From NCBI RefSeq assembly GCF_022809115.1, contig NZ_JALGBH010000001.1, positions 496,001-560,000 of the forward strand: 64,000 bases of DNA, written 5' to 3'. Source of the stretch: Pedobacter montanisoli (GTDB lineage: Bacteria > Bacteroidota > Bacteroidia > Sphingobacteriales > Sphingobacteriaceae). Of the stretch, positions 36,487-44,886 are shown one piece after another. The notes under the pieces are model-generated. The model did not search any database and had not been told where the DNA came from. It saw nothing but the letters and a program-made list of their open reading frames with translations. How positions within the stretch are numbered: the stretch's first letter is position 1; every line of letters begins with the position of its first letter. Position numbers and translations under genes: made by a program.

Positions 36487-37032
36487 ATGGCAACTAAAAT
36501 CAGATTGCAAAGATTTGGTAAAAAAGGGAAACCTTTTTACCACGTAGTGGTAGCAGACTCACGTGCTCCAAGAGATGGTAAGTTTATTGAGCGTTTAGGT
36601 TCTTATAACCCTAACACCAATCCTGCAACCATCGAAATCAACTTCGAAAAAGCTGTAACATGGGTACTTAACGGTGCTGAACCTACAGATACAGCTCGTG
36701 CTATTTTATCTTACAAAGGTGTTCTTTACAAAAAACACTTAGAAGGTGGCGTTAGAAAAGGTGCTTTAACTCCTGAACAAGCAGAAGAAAAATTTGCTAA
36801 ATGGTTAGAAGAAAAAGGCAACAAAATCTCTGGTAAGGTAGATGGTTTAGCCGCTAAAAAAGCTGAGAACAAAAAATCAGCCTTAGCAGCCGAAGCAAAG
36901 AAAAAAGAAGAGAAAGCAGCAGCTATTGCAGCTAAAAACGCTCCAGTGGCTGAAGAAACAGCTGAAACTGAAGAGCCTCAAACTGAGGAGCCAGCAGCTG
37001 AAGAAACTCAAGCAGAAAATAACGCTGAATAA
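36487..37032 (+). CDS. rpsP: 30S ribosomal protein S16
   Basis: The first ~85 residues are S16 ([34 protein letters not shown]). The protein then continues to 181 residues with a Lys/Ala/Glu-rich tail ([15 protein letters not shown], then acidic repeats). Such C-terminal extensions are common in Bacteroidota and probably lie on the ribosome surface. S16 assembles early into the 30S body. A strong promoter lies upstream and a hairpin follows, so rpsP may be transcribed at a higher level than rimM. Confidence 0.97.
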   Translation: MATKIRLQRFGKKGKPFYHVVVADSRAPRDGKFIERLGSYNPNTNPATIEINFEKAVTWVLNGAEPTDTARAILSYKGVLYKKHLEGGVRKGALTPEQAEEKFAKWLEEKGNKISGKVDGLAAKKAENKKSALAAEAKKKEEKAAAIAAKNAPVAEETAETEEPQTEEPAAEETQAENNAE

Positions 37033-37052
37033 TCAGATTATTGATATGCATC

Positions 37053-37088
37053 AAATAGCGTTTCGAAATTCGGAACGCTATTTTTTTA
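37053..37088 (+). terminator. Hairpin with T-run between rpsP and rimM
   Basis: AAATAGCGTT at 37053-37062 pairs with its complement at 37074-37083. The inner CGA/TCG can pair too, and a run of seven T bases (37082-37088) overlaps and extends past the 3' arm. It looks like a rho-independent terminator or attenuator reducing rimM expression. Confidence 0.75.
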
Positions 37089-37101
37089 TAAATAAATTAG
37101 T

Positions 37102-37626
37102 ATGACACTGAACGAGGCTTTTTATATAGGATATATAACCAAAACAAAAGGATTAAAGGGGGAGGCTCAGATCTTTTTTGAGTTTGAAAATTATGACGAG
37201 TTAGATCTTGAGGTATTGTTTCTCGAGATAAATTCAAAGCTGGTCCCTTTTTTTGTTGACCAGCATAAACTCTACCCAAACAACACCGGCTTGTTCCTTT
37301 TCGAAGGTATTGATAACATAGATAAGGTTAAGGATTTAGTCAAAAAGAGAGTTTATTTACCTTTAAATAAAATGCCTGCCCGCGATGAAGATGAATTTTA
37401 CTATACAGACCTGGTAAACTACATGGCGGTAGATGAAAGTTTAGGTGAGCTGGGTGAAATCATTGCCGTCAATGAATATCCTCAACAATTTGTAGCTACA
37501 GTTGTTTATCAGGAGAAAGAAGTTCTATTTCCGTTAAATGAAGATTTCATTGTAGAAATAGATGAGCAGGAAAAAATATTACATCTAGACTTACCCGAAG
37601 GTTTGCTGGATATATATTTGCAATAG
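37102..37626 (+). CDS. rimM: Ribosome maturation factor RimM
   Basis: This 174-residue protein has an N-terminal beta-barrel domain beginning YIGYITKTKGLKGEAQ and a PRC-barrel C-terminal domain with FYYTDLVNYMAV and VLFPLNEDFIVEID. RimM binds S19 in the 30S head and assists assembly. It follows rpsP as in most bacteria, though separated by a terminator-like hairpin. Start at ATG 37102. Confidence 0.94.
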   Translation: MTLNEAFYIGYITKTKGLKGEAQIFFEFENYDELDLEVLFLEINSKLVPFFVDQHKLYPNNTGLFLFEGIDNIDKVKDLVKKRVYLPLNKMPARDEDEFYYTDLVNYMAVDESLGELGEIIAVNEYPQQFVATVVYQEKEVLFPLNEDFIVEIDEQEKILHLDLPEGLLDIYLQ

Positions 37627-37662
37627 TCTTCTAAAGAGATCAATTAATCATGCTAAGGACCT

Positions 37663-38328
37663 ATGAAACGTTATTTAGTAATTTTCGGCATATTTATTTT
37701 GTTTGCATCATGCAATAACAATTCATCTAAGAACGAAGAAAAACTAGATACCATTAGTTTAGCTAACAGCGCTAAAGATAAAGATAAACAACAGGAGAAT
37801 ACCATATCTGTATCAGGAAATATACAACAAGATTCTGTCTTTAAAATTTCCACTCAAATTTTATCTTATTTAAAGCAGCAGAACTATGAAGCATTTTCAT
37901 TAAGCTTTCATCCTCAGAAAGGGGTTCTTTTTTCTCCTTATGGATTTATAGATATAAAAAAAAGTAAACGATTATTGGCAAAAGATTTTTTAGAATCCAT
38001 TTTAAAAAACTGGACCTTAACCTGGGGTGTTTATGATGGATCTGGAGAAATCATGCAGTTAAAGGTTATCCCCTACCTTAATAAGTTCGTTTATAATGTT
38101 GCTTTTGAGAAAGCACCTCAAAAAGCCTTTAATAAGATCATTAAACAAGGCAATACCAAAAGTAATTTAAAAGAATTATTTCCTGAAGCAGTTTTTGTGG
38201 AGTATCATTTCGATGGGTTTGACAAGGCTTTAAATGGTATGGACTGGCAAAGTTTAAGGCTCGTATTTGAAAAGTTTCAAGACCAGTATTATCTCGTTGC
38301 TATAGTACACGATCAATGGACAGCATAA
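37663..38328 (+). CDS. Hypothetical lipoprotein
   Basis: I do not recognise a family. The 221-residue product has a lipoprotein signal peptide with lipobox FASC (Cys17), a Ser/Asn/Glu-rich linker to about residue 50, and a mixed alpha/beta domain ending DQYYLVAIVHDQWTA. The domain outline (a helical start, then Phe/Tyr-rich strands) is reminiscent of NTF2-like secreted proteins, which is only an impression. It starts 37 bases after rimM and could be co-transcribed. Confidence 0.75.
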   Translation: MKRYLVIFGIFILFASCNNNSSKNEEKLDTISLANSAKDKDKQQENTISVSGNIQQDSVFKISTQILSYLKQQNYEAFSLSFHPQKGVLFSPYGFIDIKKSKRLLAKDFLESILKNWTLTWGVYDGSGEIMQLKVIPYLNKFVYNVAFEKAPQKAFNKIIKQGNTKSNLKELFPEAVFVEYHFDGFDKALNGMDWQSLRLVFEKFQDQYYLVAIVHDQWTA

Positions 38329-38361
38329 TATAAAGAAAATTAGACTTTTTGTAAATTATAC

Positions 38362-38411
38362 TTGACATTAATGTCAAATAATCTTTATATTTAATAAAAT
38401 TTATTTGACAT
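38362..38411 (+). promoter_or_regulatory. Operator-like palindrome and half-site before the membrane protein/XRE pair
   Basis: TTGACATTAATGTCAA (38362-38377) is a perfect 16-bp palindrome. Its TTG could be the -33 element, with TATATTTA (38386-38393) 21 bases on as an imperfect -7 box. A half-site TTGACAT recurs at 38405-38411, over the start codon at 38410. The layout suggests autoregulation by the XRE protein encoded at 38861. Confidence 0.55.
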
Positions 38412-38859
38412 GAAAAATCGCATTTTACTTCCAAGCAAATACAAGATATTAGGCTGGATTCTATTTCTTGCCTCTGCTGTATTGGGCTATTTCTGTTTAG
38501 CATTTGATTTTAAGATCAACGGACTACAGATATACCTCCCACCCGAAAATGAAGACAGACCACTAAATTTTGCAGATTATAATCTTACCAACGAGTTAGC
38601 TTTTTTAGGTATTACAATTGGCTTATTAATGGTTGTTTTTGCTAAAGAAAAAATTGAAGATGAATACATCTCGCATTTGCGTCTTAAAAGTTTACAATGG
38701 GCTGTACTTATAAGTTATGCTATTATCTTAATTTTAAATTTTTCCAGTTACGGATTGAGTTTCTCGATGTTTATGATTTACAATACCTGGACTATCTTGA
38801 TATTATTCATCATCATATTTAACTGGAACTTATATCGCTCCAGAAAGGAGGCTGCTTAA
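38410..38859 (+). CDS. Hypothetical four-helix membrane protein
   Basis: This 149-residue protein has about four hydrophobic segments (near 14-32, 61-77, 91-108 and 118-138). No family is recognised. It is followed after one base by a gene for a small XRE regulator. A small membrane protein next to such a regulator is a frequent pairing in Bacteroidota and Firmicutes, and probably forms one regulated unit. Function unknown. Confidence 0.8.
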   Translation: MKNRILLPSKYKILGWILFLASAVLGYFCLAFDFKINGLQIYLPPENEDRPLNFADYNLTNELAFLGITIGLLMVVFAKEKIEDEYISHLRLKSLQWAVLISYAIILILNFSSYGLSFSMFMIYNTWTILILFIIIFNWNLYRSRKEAA

Positions 38860-38860
38860 C

Positions 38861-39061
38861 ATGAAAAACAACATTAAAGTACAGCGGGCCATCAAGAATA
38901 TCACTCAAGCTGAACTAGCCGAAATGATACAGGTTTCAAGGCAAACTATAAACACAATCGAATCTGGAAAATATGTACCATCAACCGTATTAGCTCTAAA
39001 AATAGCAAAGGTTTTTAATGTTAAGGTAGAAGATATTTTTGAACTTGAGGAGAACGAATAA
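38861..39061 (+). CDS. Small XRE-family transcriptional regulator
   Basis: The 66-residue protein is essentially one helix-turn-helix domain: [25 protein letters not shown], then [20 protein letters not shown]. This is the compact HTH_3 type with no ligand domain. It probably dimerises on an inverted repeat, and the palindrome at 38362-38377 is the obvious candidate. It is co-directional with the membrane protein gene one base upstream. Confidence 0.92.
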   Translation: MKNNIKVQRAIKNITQAELAEMIQVSRQTINTIESGKYVPSTVLALKIAKVFNVKVEDIFELEENE

Positions 39062-39078
39062 ACCAATCTCGAAATGTT

Positions 39079-39086
39079 TATCTTTG
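39079..39086 (+). promoter_or_regulatory. Candidate trmD -7 element abutting the start codon
   Basis: TATCTTTG matches TAnnTTTG exactly and ends four bases before the trmD ATG at 39091, so the transcript could begin at or near the start codon. No TTG is found at the right -33 distance. Confidence 0.45.
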
Positions 39087-39090
39087 CAGG

Positions 39091-39765
39091 ATGCGTTTTG
39101 ATATTATATCTGTTTTGCCTGACCTATTAAGCAGTCCGTTTGCCCACTCTATTTTACAAAGAGCACAAAGCAAAGGTATTGCACAAATTCATATTCATAA
39201 CCTTAGAGATTACGCCAACAATAAACATAAAAGTGTTGATGATTATCCTTACGGTGGCGGCAGCGGAATGGTGATGAGCATAGAACCTTTCGCTGCCTGT
39301 ATAGAAAAACTTCAGGCAGAAAGATCTTATGACGAGGTTATTTTTATGACGCCCGATGGAGAAACGCTTAACCAGACCATAGCCAATAATTTATCTACTA
39401 AAGAAAATATTATCATTTTATGTGGTCACTATAAAGGTATTGATCAACGTATTCGTGATATCTTTGTAACAAAAGAAATCTCTATCGGGGATTATGTTTT
39501 ATCTGGTGGAGAATTGCCTGCAGCAGTACTGGTAGATGCAGTGACCCGATTAATACCAGGTGTTCTTAATGATGAGACCTCAGCTTTATCAGACAGTTTT
39601 CAAGGTGATTTACTGGATGCTCCTGTTTTCACCCGACCTGCCGAATGGCGAGGCCATAAAGTACCTGATGTCCTTTTAAGCGGCCATGAAGCCAAAATAA
39701 ATGAATGGAGGCATGATGAAGCTTTAAAACGCACACAAACCAGGCGACCAGATCTGCTTAAATAA
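39091..39765 (+). CDS. trmD: tRNA (guanine37-N1)-methyltransferase
   Basis: This 224-residue SPOUT methyltransferase has GGGSGMVM, the knot motif [12 protein letters not shown] and [12 protein letters not shown], with the C-terminal [16 protein letters not shown]. TrmD methylates G37 of tRNAs reading CNN/GGN codons using S-adenosylmethionine, which prevents frameshifting. It belongs to the rpsP-rimM-trmD-rplS operon, but here three genes separate it from rimM and three from rplS. Confidence 0.96.
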   Translation: MRFDIISVLPDLLSSPFAHSILQRAQSKGIAQIHIHNLRDYANNKHKSVDDYPYGGGSGMVMSIEPFAACIEKLQAERSYDEVIFMTPDGETLNQTIANNLSTKENIIILCGHYKGIDQRIRDIFVTKEISIGDYVLSGGELPAAVLVDAVTRLIPGVLNDETSALSDSFQGDLLDAPVFTRPAEWRGHKVPDVLLSGHEAKINEWRHDEALKRTQTRRPDLLK

Positions 39766-39779
39766 TCTGTCTTTTGCTT

Positions 39780-40130
39780 CTATTTGCTTAACAGTGCTAT
39801 AATCCTATCCTTATCTTTTAATTGAGACTTTAAGGTTTCTACCATTTCCTGGCAGCTTTTAAATTCTGTTTTGTAGATAGAATTATATTCTTCAAGAGGT
39901 TCATTAATTGTTGTTTTGATTAAAATATCATATTCGGCAGGCTCGGTAAAAAAACGCGAAACCGGCACATTTAATATTTTAGCCATCTTCTGTAAATCAA
40001 GATATTTAATAGAACATCTTATTAAGCTTAGCCTTAACCCGTCAAAAGTTTTTCCCATCTCTGCGGCCAGCCAGCTCAAAGAACGGTTCTGCTCTGCAAG
40101 AATGCCATCTACCACCGATTTTAAAAACAT
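39780..40130 (-). CDS. Small putative HTH/coiled-coil regulator
   Basis: The 116-residue protein starts with a degenerate XRE-like helix-turn-helix (LSWLAAEMGKTFDGLRLSL, then LQKMAKILNVPVSRFF) and ends with a helical segment (about 88-116, ETLKSQLKDKDRIIALL) that could form a coiled coil. Function unknown; DNA binding is inferred. It reads toward trmD, diverging from the small gene at 40258, so the 127-base gap between them is a likely control region. Confidence 0.7.
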   Translation of the reverse strand: MFLKSVVDGILAEQNRSLSWLAAEMGKTFDGLRLSLIRCSIKYLDLQKMAKILNVPVSRFFTEPAEYDILIKTTINEPLEEYNSIYKTEFKSCQEMVETLKSQLKDKDRIIALLSK

Positions 40131-40257
40131 AATATAATTATCTGTTAAAACAATAATCTTTGTATAAAATTTTTAGTATATTTACCGTAAAATATTTGGT
40201 AATTCAACACAAAATTTTGTTAAAAATACACAAATTTTTTAATAACGCTACTTTTTT
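40131..40257. promoter_or_regulatory. AT-rich divergent control region with small inverted repeats
   Basis: It contains ACAAAATTTTGT (40209-40220), a perfect 12-bp palindrome, and TTACC/GGTAA arms at 40182-40186 and 40198-40202. No exact TAnnTTTG was found. Confidence 0.35.
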
Positions 40258-40533
40258 ATGAAAGGTTATAAATACAAAATCAATGAATGTCTTCATGATT
40301 TGCCTATGAAAGACTATAAAAGGGCTATGAAAATCATTCCCAAAGTGTTAAATATTTCAGAGAATACATTTCATAATTATCGCAACATACAAATTGGAGA
40401 AAACAAAGACATTCCCTATGAAAAGGTTAGAAAGCTGGAAATAATTTTTGGCCTTAAAGAAAGAAAGTTGGAGAACTACCGCATTGAGAGCAAAACAATT
40501 ATCCAGTTATTAAAGGAAGCTCCTTTTGATTAA
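40258..40533 (+). CDS. Small hypothetical protein, possible regulator
   Basis: The family is not recognised. The 91-residue basic protein is mostly helical and includes LNISENTFHNYRNI, which looks like a recognition-helix arrangement of an HTH protein, then IPYEKVRKLEIIFGL. It lies 14 bases before the histidine kinase gene and is probably co-transcribed with it. A DNA-binding role is only a guess from the helix pattern. Confidence 0.65.
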   Translation: MKGYKYKINECLHDLPMKDYKRAMKIIPKVLNISENTFHNYRNIQIGENKDIPYEKVRKLEIIFGLKERKLENYRIESKTIIQLLKEAPFD

Positions 40534-40547
40534 CTAATTAATGTAAT

Positions 40548-41219
40548 ATGTATAAAGAAACTTTCTTTTTACTATTTGCTCATGAAGTAAAGGATATCTT
40601 ATCTGGCTTGGGTAATTATTTATATCTGCTAAATAACCAGGGGCTAAATAGCAAAGAAAATTTACTGATGCTACAACAACTGGAAAACGAATTCAAAGAT
40701 CATGAAACTTATATCCATGAACTACTCTTTTGGGCGAAGCAGAAACGTGCAGATTTCAATCATAGTGAAAAAGACATTAACTTAAAGCAGCTGACTGAGT
40801 GTATAATTCAGAATCATGATATAATAAATATGTCCTTTCATAAAAACATCAGATTTCAGAACCATATTTCTGATCTGGTTTTAAAATTAGATCAAACTTT
40901 ATATACCATTGTATTAAAAAACGTTATCAGGAATGCCTTAAAATTTTCGGAAGCGAACAGTTCCATCCACCTGAAAGCTACCTTAATTAATAATGAAGTA
41001 ATTTCTTATGTATGTGATAGCGGAACAGGGATTAACCTGAACAAGCCTACAGATATAGCAATCCCTTTCAGCACTTCTTCATCTCAACACAGAACCGGTT
41101 CAGGATTGGCACTTTCTTTATGCAAAGAGCTTTTAAAAACAGAAGGAGGAGAAATATGGGCTGTAAATAATCAAGACAAAGGTATTACCGTATTTTTCAG
41201 CCTGCCTATATATCAGTAA
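40548..41219 (+). CDS. Sensorless histidine kinase
   Basis: The 223-residue protein contains only a dimerisation/phosphoacceptor helix pair and an ATPase domain. The phospho-His candidate is His12 (FAHEVKDIL), the N box Asn125/Asn129 (NVIRNALKFS), G1 DSGTG at 157-161 and G2 GSGLAL at 184-189. There is no membrane segment or sensor domain, and no response regulator gene next to it. It may receive signals through a partner protein. The small gene at 40258 is the nearest candidate partner. Confidence 0.85.
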   Translation: MYKETFFLLFAHEVKDILSGLGNYLYLLNNQGLNSKENLLMLQQLENEFKDHETYIHELLFWAKQKRADFNHSEKDINLKQLTECIIQNHDIINMSFHKNIRFQNHISDLVLKLDQTLYTIVLKNVIRNALKFSEANSSIHLKATLINNEVISYVCDSGTGINLNKPTDIAIPFSTSSSQHRTGSGLALSLCKELLKTEGGEIWAVNNQDKGITVFFSLPIYQ

Positions 41220-41338
41220 AATAGCTTTCACCCGCATGAAATAAAAAAATAAAATCACTGTTTTTTTTTTCAAAAATATTCACTAATATTGCAGTCCGAT
41301 TTTAAACAATACAAAAATCGGCTTAATAGCTTAAAATC

Positions 41339-41686
41339 ATGGATTTAGTAAAATTTGTAGAAGAGCAGGTAATCGCTAAAAATGAATTTCCTTCTTTTAA
41401 ATCAGGAGATACAGTAAGTGTTCACTATAAAATTCGCGAAGGTAACAAAGAACGTGTTCAGGTTTACCAAGGTGTAGTTATACAGTTAAACAGCACAGGT
41501 GCAAATAAAACTTTTACTGTTCGTAAAATCAGTAACGGTGTAGGCGTTGAGCGTATTTTCCCTGTAAACTCTCCAAATATCGAGAAAGTAGAAGTTAACA
41601 GCAGAGGTAAAGTTCGTAGAGCTAAATTATTCTATCTACGCGACTTAACTGGTAAAGCTGCTCGTATCAAATCTATAAGAAAATAA
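41339..41686 (+). CDS. rplS: 50S ribosomal protein L19
   Basis: The 115-residue L19 protein has [46 protein letters not shown] and the C-terminal [19 protein letters not shown]. It sits at the 30S-50S interface. A near-consensus -7 element (TAATATTG at 41285-41292) lies upstream, so it probably has its own promoter, because a leftward gene separates it from trmD. A terminator follows. Confidence 0.97.
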   Translation: MDLVKFVEEQVIAKNEFPSFKSGDTVSVHYKIREGNKERVQVYQGVVIQLNSTGANKTFTVRKISNGVGVERIFPVNSPNIEKVEVNSRGKVRRAKLFYLRDLTGKAARIKSIRK

Positions 41687-41709
41687 TTTTTTCTTTTTGA
41701 GAAAGAAAC

Positions 41710-41740
41710 ACCTTCACGATTATTTCGTGGAGGTTTTTTT
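41710..41740 (+). terminator. Rho-independent terminator after rplS
   Basis: A 10-bp stem with one G-T pair (41710-41719 with 41725-41734) and a five-base loop is followed by six T bases. Confidence 0.85.
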
Positions 41741-41745
41741 GTTTA

Positions 41746-41753
41746 TATCTTTG
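41746..41753 (+). promoter_or_regulatory. Candidate -7 element of the dehydrogenase gene
   Basis: TATCTTTG is an exact TAnnTTTG match 23 bases before the ATG at 41777. A TTG at the -33 position is not evident because the rplS terminator occupies it. Confidence 0.5.
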
Positions 41754-41776
41754 CAAAACATCAAATATAAGCACAC

Positions 41777-43003
41777 ATGAAAGACCTGTTAAAAAAATAT
41801 GAGCAAAAACAACCCGAAGTTGTTTTTGAATGGAAGGATAGCGAATCTGAAGCCGAAGGTTGGGTAGTAATCAACTCCCTAAGAGGCGGCGCAGCCGGCG
41901 GAGGTACACGTATGCGCAAAGGACTGGATAAACGTGAAGTTGAGTCTTTAGCCAAAACCATGGAAGTAAAGTTTACTGTTTCAGGCCCTCCTATTGGCGG
42001 AGCCAAATCGGGTATAAACTTTGATCCTGCCGATCCGCGTAAAAAAGACGTCTTAAAACGCTGGTATAAAGCCGTAATGCCTTTACTTAAAAATTATTAT
42101 GGCACTGGTGGTGATCTAAATGTAGACGAAATACATGAGGTAATTCCTATTACCGAAAGTTATGGCCTATGGCATCCACAAGAAGGGGTAATTAACGGGC
42201 ATTACCAGGCACGCGAAAATGAGCGTATCCATCAGATAGGGCAATTACGTTATGGTGTATCAAAAGTATTGGAAGATCCGACTTATACTCCTGATATCAA
42301 ACGTAAATATAAAGTTGCCGATATGATTACCGGTTATGGGGTAGCACAGTCTATTAAGCACTTTTACAATATCTGGGGTGGCAACTTACAGGGGAAAAAA
42401 GCAATTATACAAGGTTGGGGTAACGTAGCTGCCGCAGCAGGATATTATCTTGCTCAAAATGGTGTAAAAATTGTTGGCATTATAGATCGCGTAGGTGGCG
42501 TATTAAATCCCGAAGGTTTTTCTTATGAAGAAATTCAGGCATTATTTAACAATCGCCAGAACAATACTTTAGTTGCCGATAATTTAATAAGTTTTGCTGA
42601 AGCAAATGAAAAAATATGGGGCATGGGCGCACAGATCTTTGTTCCGGCAGCAGCATCTCGTTTAGTTAAACAAAACGAGGTTGACCAAATGGTAGCGAGC
42701 GGTCTTGAAGTTATAGCCTGCGGAGCAAATGTTCCTTTTGCAGATCCTGAGATATTTTTTGGCCCGATAATGGAATATACCGACAATCATGTGGCTGTTA
42801 TACCTGATTTTATAGCAAACTGTGGTATGGCCAGAGTATTTGCATATTTAATGCAAAGAGATGTAGAGATGAGTGACGACGCTATTTTCAGTGATGCTTC
42901 TAAAGTTATTTATGACGCTTTGGTAGCCGTTCATCAGTTATCGGATAGCAACGTAAAACTTTCGAGCAGGGCTTTTGAAATTGCATTAAAACAATTGGTT
43001 TAA
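41777..43003 (+). CDS. Glu/Leu/Phe/Val dehydrogenase family amino acid dehydrogenase
   Basis: The 408-residue protein has the family's substrate domain, with GGAAGGGTRMRKG at 36-48, PIGGAKSGINFDP (catalytic-region Lys) and GTGGDLNVDE. An NAD(P) Rossmann domain follows (IIQGWGNVAAAAG), then the IPDFIANCGMARVF region. Such enzymes reversibly deaminate glutamate or branched or aromatic amino acids with NAD(P). The exact amino acid is not decided by what I can see. It is followed after one base by a MscS gene, so the pair is likely co-transcribed. Confidence 0.88.
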   Translation: MKDLLKKYEQKQPEVVFEWKDSESEAEGWVVINSLRGGAAGGGTRMRKGLDKREVESLAKTMEVKFTVSGPPIGGAKSGINFDPADPRKKDVLKRWYKAVMPLLKNYYGTGGDLNVDEIHEVIPITESYGLWHPQEGVINGHYQARENERIHQIGQLRYGVSKVLEDPTYTPDIKRKYKVADMITGYGVAQSIKHFYNIWGGNLQGKKAIIQGWGNVAAAAGYYLAQNGVKIVGIIDRVGGVLNPEGFSYEEIQALFNNRQNNTLVADNLISFAEANEKIWGMGAQIFVPAAASRLVKQNEVDQMVASGLEVIACGANVPFADPEIFFGPIMEYTDNHVAVIPDFIANCGMARVFAYLMQRDVEMSDDAIFSDASKVIYDALVAVHQLSDSNVKLSSRAFEIALKQLV

Positions 43004-43004
43004 A

Positions 43005-44105
43005 ATGACGAGCAATTTTTTTGAACAGATTTTTTGGGGTAATACAATTAAGCAATATTGCATTTTTGCTACGATCTTAATTTTAGGGATTCTTTTTAAA
43101 AGATTAGTATCTCGTACAATTAGTCGTTTACTCTTTAAATTGTTCGATAAATTTGCAGACAATCATCATAACCAGACATTTGTTGATTTACTGCTAAAAC
43201 CTTTTGAGTTTTTTATCACACTCACCACTTGTTATTTAGCAGTAAATCAACTTTCCCATCCTCTGCAAGTGGCAATGTTCCACTATAAAAACACTGTTGA
43301 TAAAGTTAAAGTAAATGCAACTTTTACAATTGGTGAGTTTCTAGATAAGGTTTTCTTATTCCTGATTATTCTTTCTGTATTCTGGATTATCTTGAGAATA
43401 ATCGATTTTATAGCTGTTGTTCTTTTAAATCGTGCTTTAAAAACCAATGACAAGGCAGATGTACAATTGGTTCCTTTCTTAAAAGAGCTTTTAAAGTTTA
43501 TTGTGGCTTTTATTGGCTTTTTTGTGTTATTGGGTTATGTTTTTGAGGTAAATGCCGTAAGCTTGATAACCGGTTTGGGTATTGGCGGTATTGCCATTGC
43601 TATGGCAGCCAAAGAAAGCTTAGAAAATCTTTTAGGTTCTTTTCTGATTTTTATGGATAAACCTTTTACCGTAGGTGATGTGGTTAAAGTAAATGGAGTT
43701 GAAGGGGCAATTGAAAAAGTAGGTTTCAGAAGTACCATTATAAGAAGTACGGATAAAACAACTATTGTTATCCCTAACCGGTCAATGATAAGTGGTGCTT
43801 TAGAGAACTTAACACGTCGTAATTTTAGGCGGGTAAAATTTAGTATAGGCTTAAATTACAAAACACCAAACCAGAGCATAAAAAATATTATAACACAAAT
43901 AACCGATTATCTTAAACAACATCCCAAGATTACAGATCCTGCTGTAAACTTTGAAGGGTTTGGAGATACAGCCTTAAATATTCAAATTCTCTTCTTAGTA
44001 AGTGATTTAGCGTTTAATGATTTTGTAAGTGTAAAACAGGATGTCAACTTTAAGATAATTGACATTGTGAAAGCAAATGAAGCAGATTTCACTTTCCCTG
44101 TATAA
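43005..44105 (+). CDS. MscS-family mechanosensitive channel
   Basis: This 366-residue protein has about four N-terminal helices. The pore-lining TM3 is GLGIGGIAIAMAAKESLENLLG, the beta domain contains FTVGDVVKVNGVEGAIEKVG, and IVIPNRSMISGALENLTR follows. MscS channels open on membrane tension and release solutes during osmotic downshock. The additional N-terminal helices and the C-terminal mixed domain fit the Bacteroidota subfamily. Confidence 0.92.
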   Translation: MTSNFFEQIFWGNTIKQYCIFATILILGILFKRLVSRTISRLLFKLFDKFADNHHNQTFVDLLLKPFEFFITLTTCYLAVNQLSHPLQVAMFHYKNTVDKVKVNATFTIGEFLDKVFLFLIILSVFWIILRIIDFIAVVLLNRALKTNDKADVQLVPFLKELLKFIVAFIGFFVLLGYVFEVNAVSLITGLGIGGIAIAMAAKESLENLLGSFLIFMDKPFTVGDVVKVNGVEGAIEKVGFRSTIIRSTDKTTIVIPNRSMISGALENLTRRNFRRVKFSIGLNYKTPNQSIKNIITQITDYLKQHPKITDPAVNFEGFGDTALNIQILFLVSDLAFNDFVSVKQDVNFKIIDIVKANEADFTFPV

Positions 44106-44165
44106 GAAAGAATATTGTTGAAACAGGAAATAGCCTCAAATATCAAAAAGAATAGGATTAAGTTT

Positions 44166-44825
44166 TTAGCTTAGCTCTCCTAATACGGTTATACCTCCCT
44201 TAACTACCTGATTAAGCTCTAAATTTACTTTAGTACCTAAAGGAAGGAAAATATCTACCCTTGAACCAAATTTGATAAAGCCAAACTGCTCGGTTTGTAC
44301 TACTTTATCTCCTTCTTTTACGTACCAAACTATACGACGTGCCAAAGCACCTGCAATTTGCCTGAATAAAACCGGAGCTCCGTTTTTATGCTCTACCACA
44401 ACGGTTGTACGTTCATTCTCTGTGCTTGATTTTGGATTCCATGCTGCCAGATATTTACCCGGGTGATATTTAAAGAATTTAACTACTCCTGAAATAGGGT
44501 TTCGGTTGATATGTACATTTACCGGCGACATAAAAATAGACACCTGTAATCTCTTATCTTTAAAATATTCATCTTCCTGCGTTTCTTCTATTACCACAAC
44601 CTTACCATCGGCGGGGCAGATAATGAGGTTTTCGCCACGTGTAAAAGTACGCTTAGGATTCCTGAAAAATTGTAGAATAATAACGAACAAGGCAAATGAA
44701 AAGATGTAGATAAACCACCTCAGCCAAGCGATATCTGCAAAACGATATTCAACAATAGCATTGATAATAAAAATAAATAAAATGCTTAAAGCAATGCTCG
44801 TATATCCTTCTTTATGTATAGTCAT
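44166..44825 (-). CDS. psd: Phosphatidylserine decarboxylase
   Basis: The short (219 aa) PSD type has two N-terminal membrane segments (about 11-53) and then ICPADGKVVVIEE, SPVNVHINRNPI, HPGKYLAAWNPKSSTENERT, and the self-cleavage site FGS in IKFGSRVDIFLP. Cleavage before the Ser yields the pyruvoyl cofactor. It makes phosphatidylethanolamine, a major membrane lipid. It lies 61 bases downstream of hpt and is convergent with the MscS gene. Confidence 0.95.
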   Translation of the reverse strand: MTIHKEGYTSIALSILFIFIINAIVEYRFADIAWLRWFIYIFSFALFVIILQFFRNPKRTFTRGENLIICPADGKVVVIEETQEDEYFKDKRLQVSIFMSPVNVHINRNPISGVVKFFKYHPGKYLAAWNPKSSTENERTTVVVEHKNGAPVLFRQIAGALARRIVWYVKEGDKVVQTEQFGFIKFGSRVDIFLPLGTKVNLELNQVVKGGITVLGELS

Positions 44826-44886
44826 TTATCCCGTTCTTTATTTTTTTACAAATCTCGCAAAAAAAATGAATTTACAGCAAAAAGAG

